A stretch of 64,000 bases of DNA from Streptomyces sp. NBC_01341 (GCF_035946055.1 NZ_CP108364.1:4030001-4094000); one strand, 5' to 3'. Counted from the stretch's first letter, positions 52,521 through 61,169 are shown. Notes: generated by a model from the sequence alone, not told the origin. Made by a program: numbers and translations.

Positions 52521-53084
52521 CTACAGACTGTCGGGGAACGCGTCCACCGGGACCGGGTACGCCGGTACGGCGTGGTCCGTCAGCCGGAACAACGCCCACA
52601 CCACTTTGCCCCGCGGGCCCGCCGCGGCCGCGGTGTCCCCGTCGAGGAGCGGTGAGGGGTGCCAGCCCCAGCAGTCGCTGAAGGACTCCACGAGGAACAG
52701 GCCCCGGCCGGACTCGGCGGAATCCGGTGCCTCGCCCGCGATCGGGCTCTCCTCGCTCGGATCGCGCACCGCGCACACCAGCCGCGAGGTCCAGCGCATG
52801 AGGTGCAGGCGCACGGAGGAGTCCTGGCGCCTCGGCGCCGCCTCGTCCGGCAGTCCGTGCCGGAGAGCGTTGGTGACCAGCTCGGACACGACCAGGGCGA
52901 CATCGTCGAAGCGGTCGCCCAGGTCCCACGAGGCCAGTGTCGTACGGGTGAACTTCCGCGCGCCGCCCACAGCTTCGTACCGGGCCGGCAGCGAGCAGGA
53001 GGCCGATCCCGCGACCGCCGAGGGGTCGATGGGTGGAAGCCCCTGCCGTAACGGCTCGAGCATCGTCGATCCATTCGTCCCCAT
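52521..53084 (-). CDS. RsbW/AbaA-type HATPase, anti-sigma-like regulatory protein
   Basis: A 187-residue single-domain histidine-kinase-like ATPase. The N-box VVSELVTNALRHG has its Mg-binding Asn72, the G1 region follows in AVRDPSEESP, and the G2 box is SGRGLFLV. Such proteins accompany WhiJ-type HTH and DUF397 genes. A role as protein kinase or binding partner in developmental signalling is inferred from that context. Codon 12 (53051-53049, minus strand) is TTA, so translation may depend on the bldA leucyl-tRNA. ATG at 53084 (MGTNGSTMLEPL) is used; a second ATG seven codons later still includes the TTA. Confidence 0.87.
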   Translation of the reverse strand: MGTNGSTMLEPLRQGLPPIDPSAVAGSASCSLPARYEAVGGARKFTRTTLASWDLGDRFDDVALVVSELVTNALRHGLPDEAAPRRQDSSVRLHLMRWTSRLVCAVRDPSEESPIAGEAPDSAESGRGLFLVESFSDCWGWHPSPLLDGDTAAAAGPRGKVVWALFRLTDHAVPAYPVPVDAFPDSL

Positions 53085-53216
53085 GCGAGGCACTCCCAGG
53101 ATTCGCGGCTGTAGCGACACTGCTTGTAGCGGGCACTGCGGGTACAGCGGCACAACACGAACGAGCACGCAGGTGCGCGAGCACCATGGTTCCCAATGCG
53201 CACGGCAGATGCAAGG

Positions 53217-53233
53217 GCAGATGCACGTGCACG
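53217..53233 (+). promoter_or_regulatory. Operator-like motif, copy 2 (ATPase/HTH intergenic region)
   Basis: GCAGATGCACGTGCACG is identical to copy 1 in inverse orientation. A half-copy GCAGATGCA (53205-53213) precedes it at 12-base spacing. It sits in the 338-base gap between the divergent ATPase (start 53084) and HTH regulator (start 53423) genes; nothing else is encoded there. This suggests one regulator, most simply the HTH protein itself, binds both promoter regions. Confidence 0.6.
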
Positions 53234-53422
53234 CGCCGGACGTGCCCGGTAGCGTGCCGGTTCTGACTCATTTCTTCCGCTTCACAGTTCTGGGTTTTTC
53301 GGAAAGCCTTGCCATCTCTGTAATCGAATGAGTACGGGCTGAAGCGTTTTGGTGGCAGAATCCGGCTCCGGGGTTCGGGGGAGCTCCGGTGCACGGGAAG
53401 CGATGGGGAGGGTCGGAAGCCA

Positions 53423-54286
53423 GTGTCGGCAGGCGAGTCGAGTGGTTCTGTGGTGCGGCGCATTCTGCTGGGCTCACAGCTCAGGCGCCTGCGCGAGTCG
53501 CGCGGCATCACCCGTGAGGCGGCCGGCTACTCGATCCGCGCCTCCGAATCGAAGATCAGCCGCATGGAGTTGGGACGGGTGAGCTTCAAGGCCAGGGACG
53601 TCGAGGACCTGCTCACGCTGTACGGAGTCACGGACGAGGCGGAGCGGGACTCCCTGCTCGGTCTGGCACGTGAGGCCAACGTGGCGGGCTGGTGGCACAG
53701 TTACGGCGATGTGCTGCCCGGCTGGTTCCAGACATACATCGGTCTGGAGGGGGCGGCCTCGCTCATCCGGATCTACGAAGTGCAGTTCGTCCACGGACTC
53801 CTGCAGACCGAGGCCTACGCCCATGCCGTCGTCGCGCGCGGCATGCCCGGTGCCCCGCCGGCCGAGATCGACCGCAGGGTCGCGCTCCGGCTGGCACGTC
53901 AGAAGGCGCTCGTCTCGGAGCGCGCCCCCCGCTTCCACGCCGTGCTCGACGAGGCGGCCCTGCGCCGCCCGTACGGCGGTCGCGAAGTGATGCGCGCGCA
54001 ATTGCGGCATCTGATCGACATGTCGGAGCAGCCGAACATCACTCTTCAGGTGATGCCGTTCAGTTTCGGTGGTCATGCGGGCGAGAGCGGGGCATTCACC
54101 ATGCTGCGCTTCCCGGAATCCGATCTGTCGGACATCGTGTATCTGGAGCAGCTGACAAGTGCCCTCTATCTGGACAAGGCCGAAGAAGTCGCCCAGTACG
54201 AAAAGGCCATGACGCGACTCCACGAGGACAGCCCGGGGCCGGAGGAGAGCCGGGATCTTCTCCGGGGACTCCTTCAACTGACGTGA
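53423..54286 (+). CDS. WhiJ-like XRE-family regulator with DUF5753
   Basis: A 287-residue transcription regulator. The HTH spans about residues 13-70 (LGSQLRRLRESRGITREAAGYSIRASESKISRMELGR). DUF5753 follows (about 100-280), with characteristic IRIYEVQFVHGLLQTEAYA and EQPNITLQVMPFSFGGH. WhiJ in S. coelicolor acts with a DUF397 partner to control differentiation; this protein belongs to the same large paralogous group, but its target here is unknown. The start is GTG at 53423. The aldehyde dehydrogenase gene begins 54 bases downstream on the same strand. Confidence 0.92.
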   Translation: MSAGESSGSVVRRILLGSQLRRLRESRGITREAAGYSIRASESKISRMELGRVSFKARDVEDLLTLYGVTDEAERDSLLGLAREANVAGWWHSYGDVLPGWFQTYIGLEGAASLIRIYEVQFVHGLLQTEAYAHAVVARGMPGAPPAEIDRRVALRLARQKALVSERAPRFHAVLDEAALRRPYGGREVMRAQLRHLIDMSEQPNITLQVMPFSFGGHAGESGAFTMLRFPESDLSDIVYLEQLTSALYLDKAEEVAQYEKAMTRLHEDSPGPEESRDLLRGLLQLT

Positions 54287-54340
54287 ATCGCCAGTACGAT
54301 GACGAACTGACAGGAGTCGGCGCCTGCAGTAAGGGATTGC

Positions 54341-55798
54341 ATGAGCTTCTTCAGTGAACTGGCCCACCAGTACATCGACGGCGAGTGGCTGTCCGGTGGC
54401 GGTGCGTGGGACATCATTGATTTCAATCCCTTCAACGGCGAAAAACTCTGTTCCGTCACCGTGGCGACAGCGGCAGAAGTCGACCGTGCCTACCGCGCGG
54501 CGGAACGCGCCCAGATCGAATGGGCGTCAGCCAATGCCTATGAGCGGCGAGATGTTCTCGAGAAGGCCGCCCGGCTGGTCGGAGAACGCGCCGGCGAAAT
54601 AGCCGAGCTGATCATCGACGAGCTCGGCGGCACCCGTCACCGCGCCGAGTACGAGGTGCGCATCGCGCAGGAGTTCCTGCGCGACGCGGCCGGGCAGGCG
54701 CTCCGCCCCTCCGGCCGGGTGCTGCCGTCCATGGCGGACGGCAAGGAGAACCGTGTCCACCGGCTGCCCGTAGGGGTCGTGGGTGTGATCAGTGCCTTCA
54801 ACTTCCCCTTCCTGGTGACGGTGAAGACGGTCGCCCCCGCACTGGCCCTGGGGAACGCGGTCGTCGTGAAACCCCACCAGAACGCCCCGATAGCCGGGGG
54901 AACGCTGGTCGCCCGGATCTTCGAGGAGGCCGGGCTGCCCGCCGGCCTCCTCAACGTCCTCATCACCGACAGCGCCGAGATCGGCGACGCGTTCATCGAG
55001 CACCCCGTGCCCAAGGTGATCTCCTTCACCGGCTCGGACCGGGTCGGCCGGCACGTCGCCGCCACCGCGGCCGGGCTCTTCAAGAGGACCGTGCTCGAAC
55101 TCAGCGGCAACAGCGCACTGGTCGTCCTGGAGGACGCCGACCTCGACCACGCGGTCCGGGCGGCCGTCTTCAGCCGCTTCCTGTTCCAGGGGCAGGTCAG
55201 CATGGCCGCGAACCGCATCCTGGTCGACCGGTCCGTGGAGGCGCGGTTCTCGGCACGTCTCGCGGCCGAGGTGTCCGCCCTGGAGGTGGGCGATCCGCGC
55301 GATCCCGGCACCCGGATCGGGCCGGTCATCAGCGAGTTCCAGGCGGACGCGCTCACGGCGCTGGTCGACGGCGCGCTCGCCGACGGGGCCACGGCCCTCG
55401 TGCGGGGCCGTACCCGCGGCACACTCGTCGAACCGACCGTGCTGACCGGACTGCCCGAGGGCTCACCGCTGCTGGAGCAGGAGATCTTCGGCCCCGTTGC
55501 CCTGCTGCTGCCGTTCGACGGCGAGGACGAGGCCGTACGGATCGTCAACGACAGTCCGTACGGACTGAGCGGCGCCGTGCACACGGCGGACGCCGAACGC
55601 GGCGTGCGGTTCGCCCGGCGCATCACCTGCGGGATGTTCCACGTCAACGGACCCACGGTGCAGGACGATCCGCTCGTCGCGTTCGGCGGCGAGAAGAGGT
55701 CGGGCATGGGACGGCTCAACGGCGAGGCCGCCGTGGAGGCCTTCACCACCCAGCAGTGGATCTCGGTACAGCACGGGCGAACGGTTTTTCCCTTCTGA
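54341..55798 (+). CDS. Aldehyde-dehydrogenase-family protein with Ser in place of the catalytic Cys
   Basis: A 485-residue ALDH-fold protein, closest in pattern to benzaldehyde/vanillin-type dehydrogenases. NAD-binding FTGSDRVGRHVA and the general-base region VLELSGNSALVVLEDADL are present. The active-site segment reads FLFQGQVSMAANRI. The position that is Cys in catalytic members (GQxCM) is Ser287, encoded by AGC at 55199-55201, one base from TGC. The rest of the fold is well preserved (EIFGPVALLLPF, GMFHVNGPT). Either a recent inactivating mutation or a non-dehydrogenase role is possible. ATG at 54341 closely follows the HTH regulator gene. Confidence 0.9.
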   Translation: MSFFSELAHQYIDGEWLSGGGAWDIIDFNPFNGEKLCSVTVATAAEVDRAYRAAERAQIEWASANAYERRDVLEKAARLVGERAGEIAELIIDELGGTRHRAEYEVRIAQEFLRDAAGQALRPSGRVLPSMADGKENRVHRLPVGVVGVISAFNFPFLVTVKTVAPALALGNAVVVKPHQNAPIAGGTLVARIFEEAGLPAGLLNVLITDSAEIGDAFIEHPVPKVISFTGSDRVGRHVAATAAGLFKRTVLELSGNSALVVLEDADLDHAVRAAVFSRFLFQGQVSMAANRILVDRSVEARFSARLAAEVSALEVGDPRDPGTRIGPVISEFQADALTALVDGALADGATALVRGRTRGTLVEPTVLTGLPEGSPLLEQEIFGPVALLLPFDGEDEAVRIVNDSPYGLSGAVHTADAERGVRFARRITCGMFHVNGPTVQDDPLVAFGGEKRSGMGRLNGEAAVEAFTTQQWISVQHGRTVFPF

Positions 55799-55882
55799 CA
55801 CCCGCGGCTGAAGACGGATCCAGGCCCGGAGGTTCCGTACGTTGACGGAGCACACCGTCACGTACGACCGAAGGCAGGCACC

Positions 55883-56437
55883 ATGGTCACGCACGTTCCC
55901 GCAGGCGACCCCGACGACGAGCGGGGCATGCTCCTCGCCTTCGTCGAGGCGCAGCGGGGCGCGATCCGTCGCTCCGTGCTCGGACTCACCGAGGAACAGG
56001 CGGCGAGCCGCCCCACAACCAGCGAGTTCTCCCTGTCCGGGCTGCTGAAACACGCCGCCGAGACGGAGCTGAACTGGCTGCGGATGGCCCAGCAGCGCCC
56101 GAACGACCGGCAGCGGGACGAGACCACCTGGGCCGACAGCTTCCGGCTCGTCGGCGACGAGACCGTCCCCCGGATGCTCGAGTTCTGGAAGAAGGTCGCC
56201 TCTGAGACCGAGACCTTCATCCACCACGAGGTCGGCCACATGAGCGACACCTTCCCGCTGCCGCCCGCGCCCTGGTACCCCGAGAACGAGCGCTGCTCGA
56301 TGCGCTGGCTCCTGGTCCACCTGGTCGAGGAGATCGGCCGCCACGCCGGTCACGCCGACATCCTCCGTGAGTCGCTGGACGGCAGGAAGGCCCTCGACCT
56401 GGTCGCCCAGGAGGCGGGTTCCCCCGGCAGGAGCTGA
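55883..56437 (+). CDS. DinB-family (DUF664) protein
   Basis: A 184-residue four-helix-bundle DinB/YfiT-like protein. The likely metal-binding His triad is the His in GLLKHAAETE and the two His in EEIGRHAGHADILRES. Members include thiol S-transferases; in actinomycetes some use mycothiol, so a detoxification role is plausible but unproven. ATG at 55883 follows AAGGCAGGCACC, a weak site. It precedes the PadR gene by 17 bases, which suggests the PadR protein controls or is co-expressed with it. Confidence 0.85.
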   Translation: MVTHVPAGDPDDERGMLLAFVEAQRGAIRRSVLGLTEEQAASRPTTSEFSLSGLLKHAAETELNWLRMAQQRPNDRQRDETTWADSFRLVGDETVPRMLEFWKKVASETETFIHHEVGHMSDTFPLPPAPWYPENERCSMRWLLVHLVEEIGRHAGHADILRESLDGRKALDLVAQEAGSPGRS

Positions 56438-56454
56438 ATACATAGGGTGGACGC

Positions 56455-57096
56455 ATGTCGGCGATCCGTCTCATGGTCCTGGGCGCCGTGCGTCAGCACG
56501 GCCGTGCGCACGGCTATCAGGTGCGCAACGACCTGGAGTACTGGGGCGCCCACGAGTGGTCCAACGCCAAGCCCGGATCGATCTACCACGCGCTCAAGCA
56601 GATGGCGAAGCAGGGACTGCTGCTTGCCCACGAGATCGCCCCGTCCACGGCCGGCGGCCCGCCCCGCACCGAGTACGAGGTCACCGAGCAGGGCACCCAG
56701 GAGTTCTTCGCACTGCTGAGGTCCGCCCTGACCTCGTACGACCCGGGTGTGGACGTGCTCTCGGCGGGCATCGGCTTCGTCGTAGAGCTGCAGCGGCAGG
56801 AGGCGCTGGCGCTCCTGCGCCGGCGCATCACCGCGATCGAGGGCTGGCGCGCGTCGGTCACGGAGCACTACACACCCGCCGAGGGCCCCGAATCCCTCGG
56901 GCACATCGGCGAGATCATGAACCTGTGGGTCCACTCGGCCGATGCCGGCGCCGAATGGACCCGCGGCCTCATCGCGCGGGTCGAGGCCGGTGCGTACACC
57001 TTCGCGGGCGAGGGCGAGCCCTTCGTCGGAGTGCTCGCCGAGGGTCAGGAGAACCCGTACGCGACGGGCACCCCCGACCCGGGGGACCTCGGCTGA
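56455..57096 (+). CDS. PadR-family transcriptional regulator
   Basis: A 213-residue regulator. The PadR winged helix occupies the N-terminus: MSAIRLMVLGAVRQHGRAHGYQV, then WSNAKPGSIYHALKQMAKQGLL and the wing PPRTEYEVTEQG. The C-terminal part (about 90-200) is a longer effector/dimerisation region (PadR subfamily with the extended C-terminal domain). Such proteins repress nearby transport or detoxification genes when no ligand is bound. It lies 17 bases after the DinB gene and is convergent with the glutamate decarboxylase gene. Confidence 0.9.
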   Translation: MSAIRLMVLGAVRQHGRAHGYQVRNDLEYWGAHEWSNAKPGSIYHALKQMAKQGLLLAHEIAPSTAGGPPRTEYEVTEQGTQEFFALLRSALTSYDPGVDVLSAGIGFVVELQRQEALALLRRRITAIEGWRASVTEHYTPAEGPESLGHIGEIMNLWVHSADAGAEWTRGLIARVEAGAYTFAGEGEPFVGVLAEGQENPYATGTPDPGDLG

Positions 57097-57125
57097 CCGT
57101 CACCCGGAGCCCGGCCGGCGGGCGG

Positions 57126-58550
57126 TCAGTGGTGGAAGGCCGTCTGGGCCGCCTTGTCGCGCTGCAACGGGTGGGACTGGGCGCGCAGTTCGGGCAGGAG
57201 GCTCCGCAGGTCGTCCAGCAGCAGCTCCGCGAGGTCCGACGAGAAGCCGTTGCGGCAGACGACCCGGAGCACGGACAGGTCCTGGCGGTTGGCCGGGAAG
57301 GTGTACGCGGGCACGAGCCAGCCGCGCTCCCGCAGCCGCCGCGAGACGTCGAAGACGTCGTACGCCGTGATCTCGGGCTTGGTCGTCATGGCGAACACCG
57401 GCAGTTCGTCACCCCGGGTCAGGAGCCGGAAGTCCCCGAGCGCCTCGAACCCCTCGGCCAGTCTCATCGCGATGTCCCGGGACGCCTGCTGGACGGCCCG
57501 GAAGCCTTCCCGGCCCAGCCTGAGGAACGTGTAGTACTGCGCCACCACCTGCGCGCCGGGCCGCGAGAAGTTCAGCGCGAAGGTCGGCATGTCGCCGCCC
57601 AGGTAGTTCACCCGGAAGACCAGCTCCTCCGGCAGCTCGGCCGGCGATCGCCAGAGCGCCCAGCCGACGCCCGGGTAGACCAGGCCGTACTTGTGCCCGG
57701 ACGTGTTGATCGAGGACACCCGGGGGAGCCGGAAGTCCCACACCAGGTCCTTGTCCAGGAACGGGGCCACCATCGCCCCGGACGCGCCGTCCACATGGAC
57801 GGGGATGTCGAGCCCCGTGCGCTCCTGGAGGTCGTCCAGCGCGGCGCAGAGATCGGCGATCGGCTCGTAGGAACCGTCGAACGTCGAGCCGAGGATCCCG
57901 ACCACGCCGATGGTGTTCTCGTCGCACAGCTCGGCAGCGGCCTGCGGGTCCAGGTGGAACCGCTCACCGTCCATGGGGACCTGGCGGGCCTCGACCTCCC
58001 AGAACGTGCAGAACTTCTCCCAGCACACCTGGACGTTGACGCCCATGACCAGGTTGGGCCGGGCCGACGCCGGATAGCGGTCGGAGTTCCTGCTGGACCA
58101 GCGCCGCTTGAGCGCCAGCCCGGCCAGCATGCAGGCCTCGCTGGAGCCCGTGGTCGAGCACCCCACCGTCGTCATCGGATCGGGTGCGTTCCAGAGATCG
58201 GCGAGCATCGCCACGCAGCGCCGTTCCAGCACGGCGGTACGCGGGTACTCGTCCTTGTCGATCATGTTCTTGTCGCGGCACTCGCTCATCAGCACGCCGG
58301 CCTGGGGCTCCATCCAGGTGGTGACGAACGTGGCGAGGTTGAGCCGTGAGTTCCCGTCGAGCATCAGCTCGTCGTGGACGAGCCGGTAAGCCGTCAGCGG
58401 GGGAAGCGGCCCGTCCGGGAGCTGGTGGGTCGGAGGCGCCGCGACCATCTCCGCGGTCGGATCGGCCTCCCCGAAGAACGGGTTGAGGGCCAGTCTGCGG
58501 TGCTCCTCGGAGGGCGCCGCCTTGCTGTGCGAACCCTGGTGCAGTGGCAT
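57126..58550 (-). CDS. gadB: Glutamate decarboxylase
   Basis: PLP-dependent group II decarboxylase of 474 residues converting glutamate to GABA with proton consumption. The PLP Lys is about Lys287 in NTSGHKYGLVYPGVGW. Upstream are VHVDGASGAMVAPF (the cofactor Asp) and GCSTTGSSEACMLAGLALK (phosphate binding). The C-terminus is truncated to RDKAAQTAFHH relative to the pH-gating tail of E. coli GadB but retains a terminal His pair. No GABA antiporter (gadC) is adjacent. The role is acid tolerance or GABA metabolism. wrbA lies 16 bases upstream on the same strand, so they probably form an operon. Confidence 0.95.
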   Translation of the reverse strand: MPLHQGSHSKAAPSEEHRRLALNPFFGEADPTAEMVAAPPTHQLPDGPLPPLTAYRLVHDELMLDGNSRLNLATFVTTWMEPQAGVLMSECRDKNMIDKDEYPRTAVLERRCVAMLADLWNAPDPMTTVGCSTTGSSEACMLAGLALKRRWSSRNSDRYPASARPNLVMGVNVQVCWEKFCTFWEVEARQVPMDGERFHLDPQAAAELCDENTIGVVGILGSTFDGSYEPIADLCAALDDLQERTGLDIPVHVDGASGAMVAPFLDKDLVWDFRLPRVSSINTSGHKYGLVYPGVGWALWRSPAELPEELVFRVNYLGGDMPTFALNFSRPGAQVVAQYYTFLRLGREGFRAVQQASRDIAMRLAEGFEALGDFRLLTRGDELPVFAMTTKPEITAYDVFDVSRRLRERGWLVPAYTFPANRQDLSVLRVVCRNGFSSDLAELLLDDLRSLLPELRAQSHPLQRDKAAQTAFHH

Positions 58551-58566
58551 CGGTGAGTCGTCCCCT

Positions 58567-59190
58567 TCAGTTCTCTGCCGCGAGTCCGGCCTTGATGGCC
58601 CGGGTGAACTTCACGACGCGTTCCGCCTGGACGCGCGCGGCGGTCAGCGTCTGCTCGCCGACCGGGATGTCGCCCTGACCGGCCACGTGGGACGTGCCGT
58701 ACGGGTTGCCGTCGGCGAACTTCGACGCGTCGGTGTAGCCGGGCGGGACGAGGATGCCGCCGAAGTGGTGAATCGTGTTGTACAGCGCCAGCAGGGTCGA
58801 CTCCTGCCCGCCGTGGGCCGTGGCGCTGGCCGTGAAGCCGCTGTAGACCTTGTCCGCCAGCTTCCCCGCCTGCCAGAGGCCGCCCAGCGTGTCCAGGAAC
58901 TGCTTGAGCTGGGCGGCGACGTTGCCGTACCTGGTCGGTGAACCGAAGATCACCGCGTCCGCCCAGACCATGTCGTCCGGCGACACCTCGCGGACGCCGG
59001 CGGTCGCCGTCGCATGAGCGGCCCAGGCCGGGTTCGCGTCGATGGCGGCCTGCGGGGCGAGCTCTGCGGTCTTGCGCAGCCGTACCTGGGCGCCGGCGTT
59101 CTCGGCGTACTTCGCGAGGGCGTCGGCGATGGCCGAGACGGTGCCGGTGGCGGAGTAGTAGACGACGGCGACGTTGACGGACGGGGGCAT
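58567..59190 (-). CDS. wrbA: NAD(P)H:quinone oxidoreductase, WrbA family
   Basis: A flavodoxin-fold quinone reductase of 207 residues. The FMN phosphate loop is in VVYYSATGTVSAIADAL. The WrbA motifs SPTRYGNVAAQLKQFLD and GGQESTLLALYNTIHHFGGILVPPGY are present. It performs two-electron reduction of quinones in the cytosol as an antioxidant function. ATG at 59190 follows GGAGG. It is the first gene of a probable wrbA-gadB operon. Confidence 0.95.
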   Translation of the reverse strand: MPPSVNVAVVYYSATGTVSAIADALAKYAENAGAQVRLRKTAELAPQAAIDANPAWAAHATATAGVREVSPDDMVWADAVIFGSPTRYGNVAAQLKQFLDTLGGLWQAGKLADKVYSGFTASATAHGGQESTLLALYNTIHHFGGILVPPGYTDASKFADGNPYGTSHVAGQGDIPVGEQTLTAARVQAERVVKFTRAIKAGLAAEN

Positions 59191-59243
59191 GCGGAAAACC
59201 TCCGGTGAGGGGGCGCGGCCGTACCGCGGGGGCGAGGACGGTG

Positions 59244-59609
59244 TCAGATCCTGTTGATCACGGCCGCCGTTCCGTAGGCGCAGACCTCGGTGCCCACGTC
59301 CGCCGCCTCGCTCACGTCGAACCGCATCATCAGCACCGCGTTCGCGCCACGCGTCCTGGCCTGCTCGACGAGCCGCTCCATGGCCTGGTTGCGGGTCTCG
59401 ACGAGGGTCTTCGTCAGCCCCTTGAGCTCGCCGCCCACCATCGACTTCAGCCCCGCACCGATCTGGCTGCCGAGATGGCGCGAGCGGACCGTGAGCCCGA
59501 ACACCTCACCGATGACCTCGGTCACCTGATGGCCGGGTACGTCGTTCGTCGTGACGACCAGGACGTCCGCCCTCGGTGTCTGTCCGCCGCCGTAGTCCTC
59601 AATGCCCAT
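59244..59609 (-). CDS. YbjQ-family (DUF74) protein
   Basis: A 121-residue protein of the YbjQ/heavy-metal-binding-like family. The conserved end RTRGANAVLMMRFDVSEA...EVCAYGTAAVI and the VVTTNDVPGHQVTEVIGEVFGLTVRSRH start are diagnostic. It probably forms a pentameric beta-structure; the biochemical role is unknown. ATG at 59609 has GGAGG upstream (GCAGGAGGTGCCACAC). Frames extending further upstream enter the DedA promoter. It diverges from the dedA gene by 147 bases. Confidence 0.9.
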   Translation of the reverse strand: MGIEDYGGGQTPRADVLVVTTNDVPGHQVTEVIGEVFGLTVRSRHLGSQIGAGLKSMVGGELKGLTKTLVETRNQAMERLVEQARTRGANAVLMMRFDVSEAADVGTEVCAYGTAAVINRI

Positions 59610-59756
59610 GGTGTGGCACCTCCTGCGGAAAGCCTCGCCCCCGTTCGAGCCGTGCGCATCCTCGCTTACGCCAGTGGAACCCAGGGGTCCGCCACGGCGT
59701 TGATAACTTGGGGCGGCCACGCAGCCGCGCACACCGACCAACTGGAGCCCGGACCC

Positions 59757-61169
59757 TTGAATACGATTGCGCTCGGCCCGAGCTGGCTGGACCCGGATCA
59801 CCTGCTCAACACCTTCGGGCTACCGGGCCTCCTGCTCATCGTGTTCGCCGAGTCCGGACTGCTGATCGGGTTCTTCCTGCCCGGTGACTCGCTGCTGTTC
59901 ACCACGGGCCTCCTGGTGACCACGGGCGACCTGACATACCCGCTGTGGCTGGTCTGCGTGCTGGTCGCGCTGGCGGCGATCATCGGCGACCAGGTCGGTT
60001 ACCTCTTCGGCCGGAAGGTGGGACCCTCGCTCTTCAAGCGCCCGGACTCCCGCCTCTTCAAGCAGGAGAACGTCGAGAAGGCGCACGAGTTCTTCGAGAA
60101 GTACGGACCGAAGTCGCTGGTGCTGGCCCGCTTCGTGCCCATCGTCCGGACGTTCACGCCGATCATCGCCGGTGTGAGCCGGATGAACTACCGCTCGTTC
60201 ATCACGTTCAACATCATCGGGGGCGTCCTCTGGGGCGTCGGCGTGACGCTGCTCGGCGCCGGCCTCGGCAAGATCGAATTCGTCCACAAGCACATCGAAC
60301 TGATCCTCATCCTGATCGTTCTGGTCTCCGTGGTGCCGATCCTCATCGAGTTCCTCAGGGCGCGGAGCCGGTCCAAGAAGGAGGCAGCGGCGGGGCAGCG
60401 GGACGGCAGCGGCTCCTCGGGCGACGGCCCCTACGGCGACGGTGGTGACGGCTCCCACGCCGATCCGTTCGACGACGGCCGCAACGGCCCCAACGAAGGC
60501 GGTCCGCAGGCAGGCGCGTACGGCGGCGGTGCGCCCGGTGGCCGGTACGACGCCGGACAGACGGCCCCGTACGGCAACGGCCGGTACGACGCCGGCCAGG
60601 CAGGCCCGTACGACGCCGGCCAGGCAGGCCCGTACGGCAACGGCGGCAACCAGTACGGCGGCGGACAGCAGGACCAGTACGGCTCGGGCCAGTACGGCGG
60701 CACCGGCCAGGGCGGCCAGTACGACGGCGGTCACCAGGGTCAGTACGGGGCGCCCCAGCAGGGTCAGTACGGCGCCGCTCCGCAGGGTCAGTACGGGGCG
60801 CCCCAGCAGGGTCAGTACGGCGCCGCTCCGCAGGAGTACGGCGCTCCGCAGCAGGACCCCTACGCCGCCGGACAGGGCGGCCAGTACGGCGGGGGCCACC
60901 AGGGCCAGTACGGCGCCCCTCAGCAAGGTCAGTACGACAGCGGCCAGGCGTCGCCGTACGGAGGTGGCCAGGGAGCCCCGTACGGCAGCGCCGACGGACG
61001 GTACGACGCCGCCGGGCAGCAGCAGTACGGCGGCGGGAACCAGGCGGGCCCGTACGGCGACGGTCAGGCCGATCCCTACGGCGGCCAGGGCGCCGGTCGT
61101 CGCGGCGAGCGCCCCGGCGACGTCCAGGAGGACGACGCCGCCCGGTACGGCTGGCAGGAAGGCCGCTGA
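59757..61169 (+). CDS. DedA-family membrane protein with long Gly/Gln/Tyr repeat tail
   Basis: A 470-residue protein. The first 210 residues are a DedA/SNARE-associated domain: FFLPGDSLLFTTGLLV, VGYLFGRKVG and VLARFVPIVRTFTPIIAGVSRM are typical, with about five hydrophobic segments. DedA proteins act in lipid (undecaprenyl/polyprenyl phosphate) flipping and membrane homeostasis. From about residue 215 on, the protein is low-complexity: Gly/Asp-rich, then many GQYGAPQ and GPYG(N/D)GQ-type repeats, ending EDDAARYGWQEGR. TTG at 59757 (LNTIALGPSWLDPDH) is the start by family comparison, with GGAG nine bases upstream. A long terminator follows. Confidence 0.88.
   Translation: MNTIALGPSWLDPDHLLNTFGLPGLLLIVFAESGLLIGFFLPGDSLLFTTGLLVTTGDLTYPLWLVCVLVALAAIIGDQVGYLFGRKVGPSLFKRPDSRLFKQENVEKAHEFFEKYGPKSLVLARFVPIVRTFTPIIAGVSRMNYRSFITFNIIGGVLWGVGVTLLGAGLGKIEFVHKHIELILILIVLVSVVPILIEFLRARSRSKKEAAAGQRDGSGSSGDGPYGDGGDGSHADPFDDGRNGPNEGGPQAGAYGGGAPGGRYDAGQTAPYGNGRYDAGQAGPYDAGQAGPYGNGGNQYGGGQQDQYGSGQYGGTGQGGQYDGGHQGQYGAPQQGQYGAAPQGQYGAPQQGQYGAAPQEYGAPQQDPYAAGQGGQYGGGHQGQYGAPQQGQYDSGQASPYGGGQGAPYGSADGRYDAAGQQQYGGGNQAGPYGDGQADPYGGQGAGRRGERPGDVQEDDAARYGWQEGR

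Noticed and set aside
60541..61080. Tandem DNA repeats considered as a CRISPR-like array
   Set aside because: Repeats are in frame within the DedA tail, of variable short length and without unique spacers; they are protein-coding low-complexity repeats.
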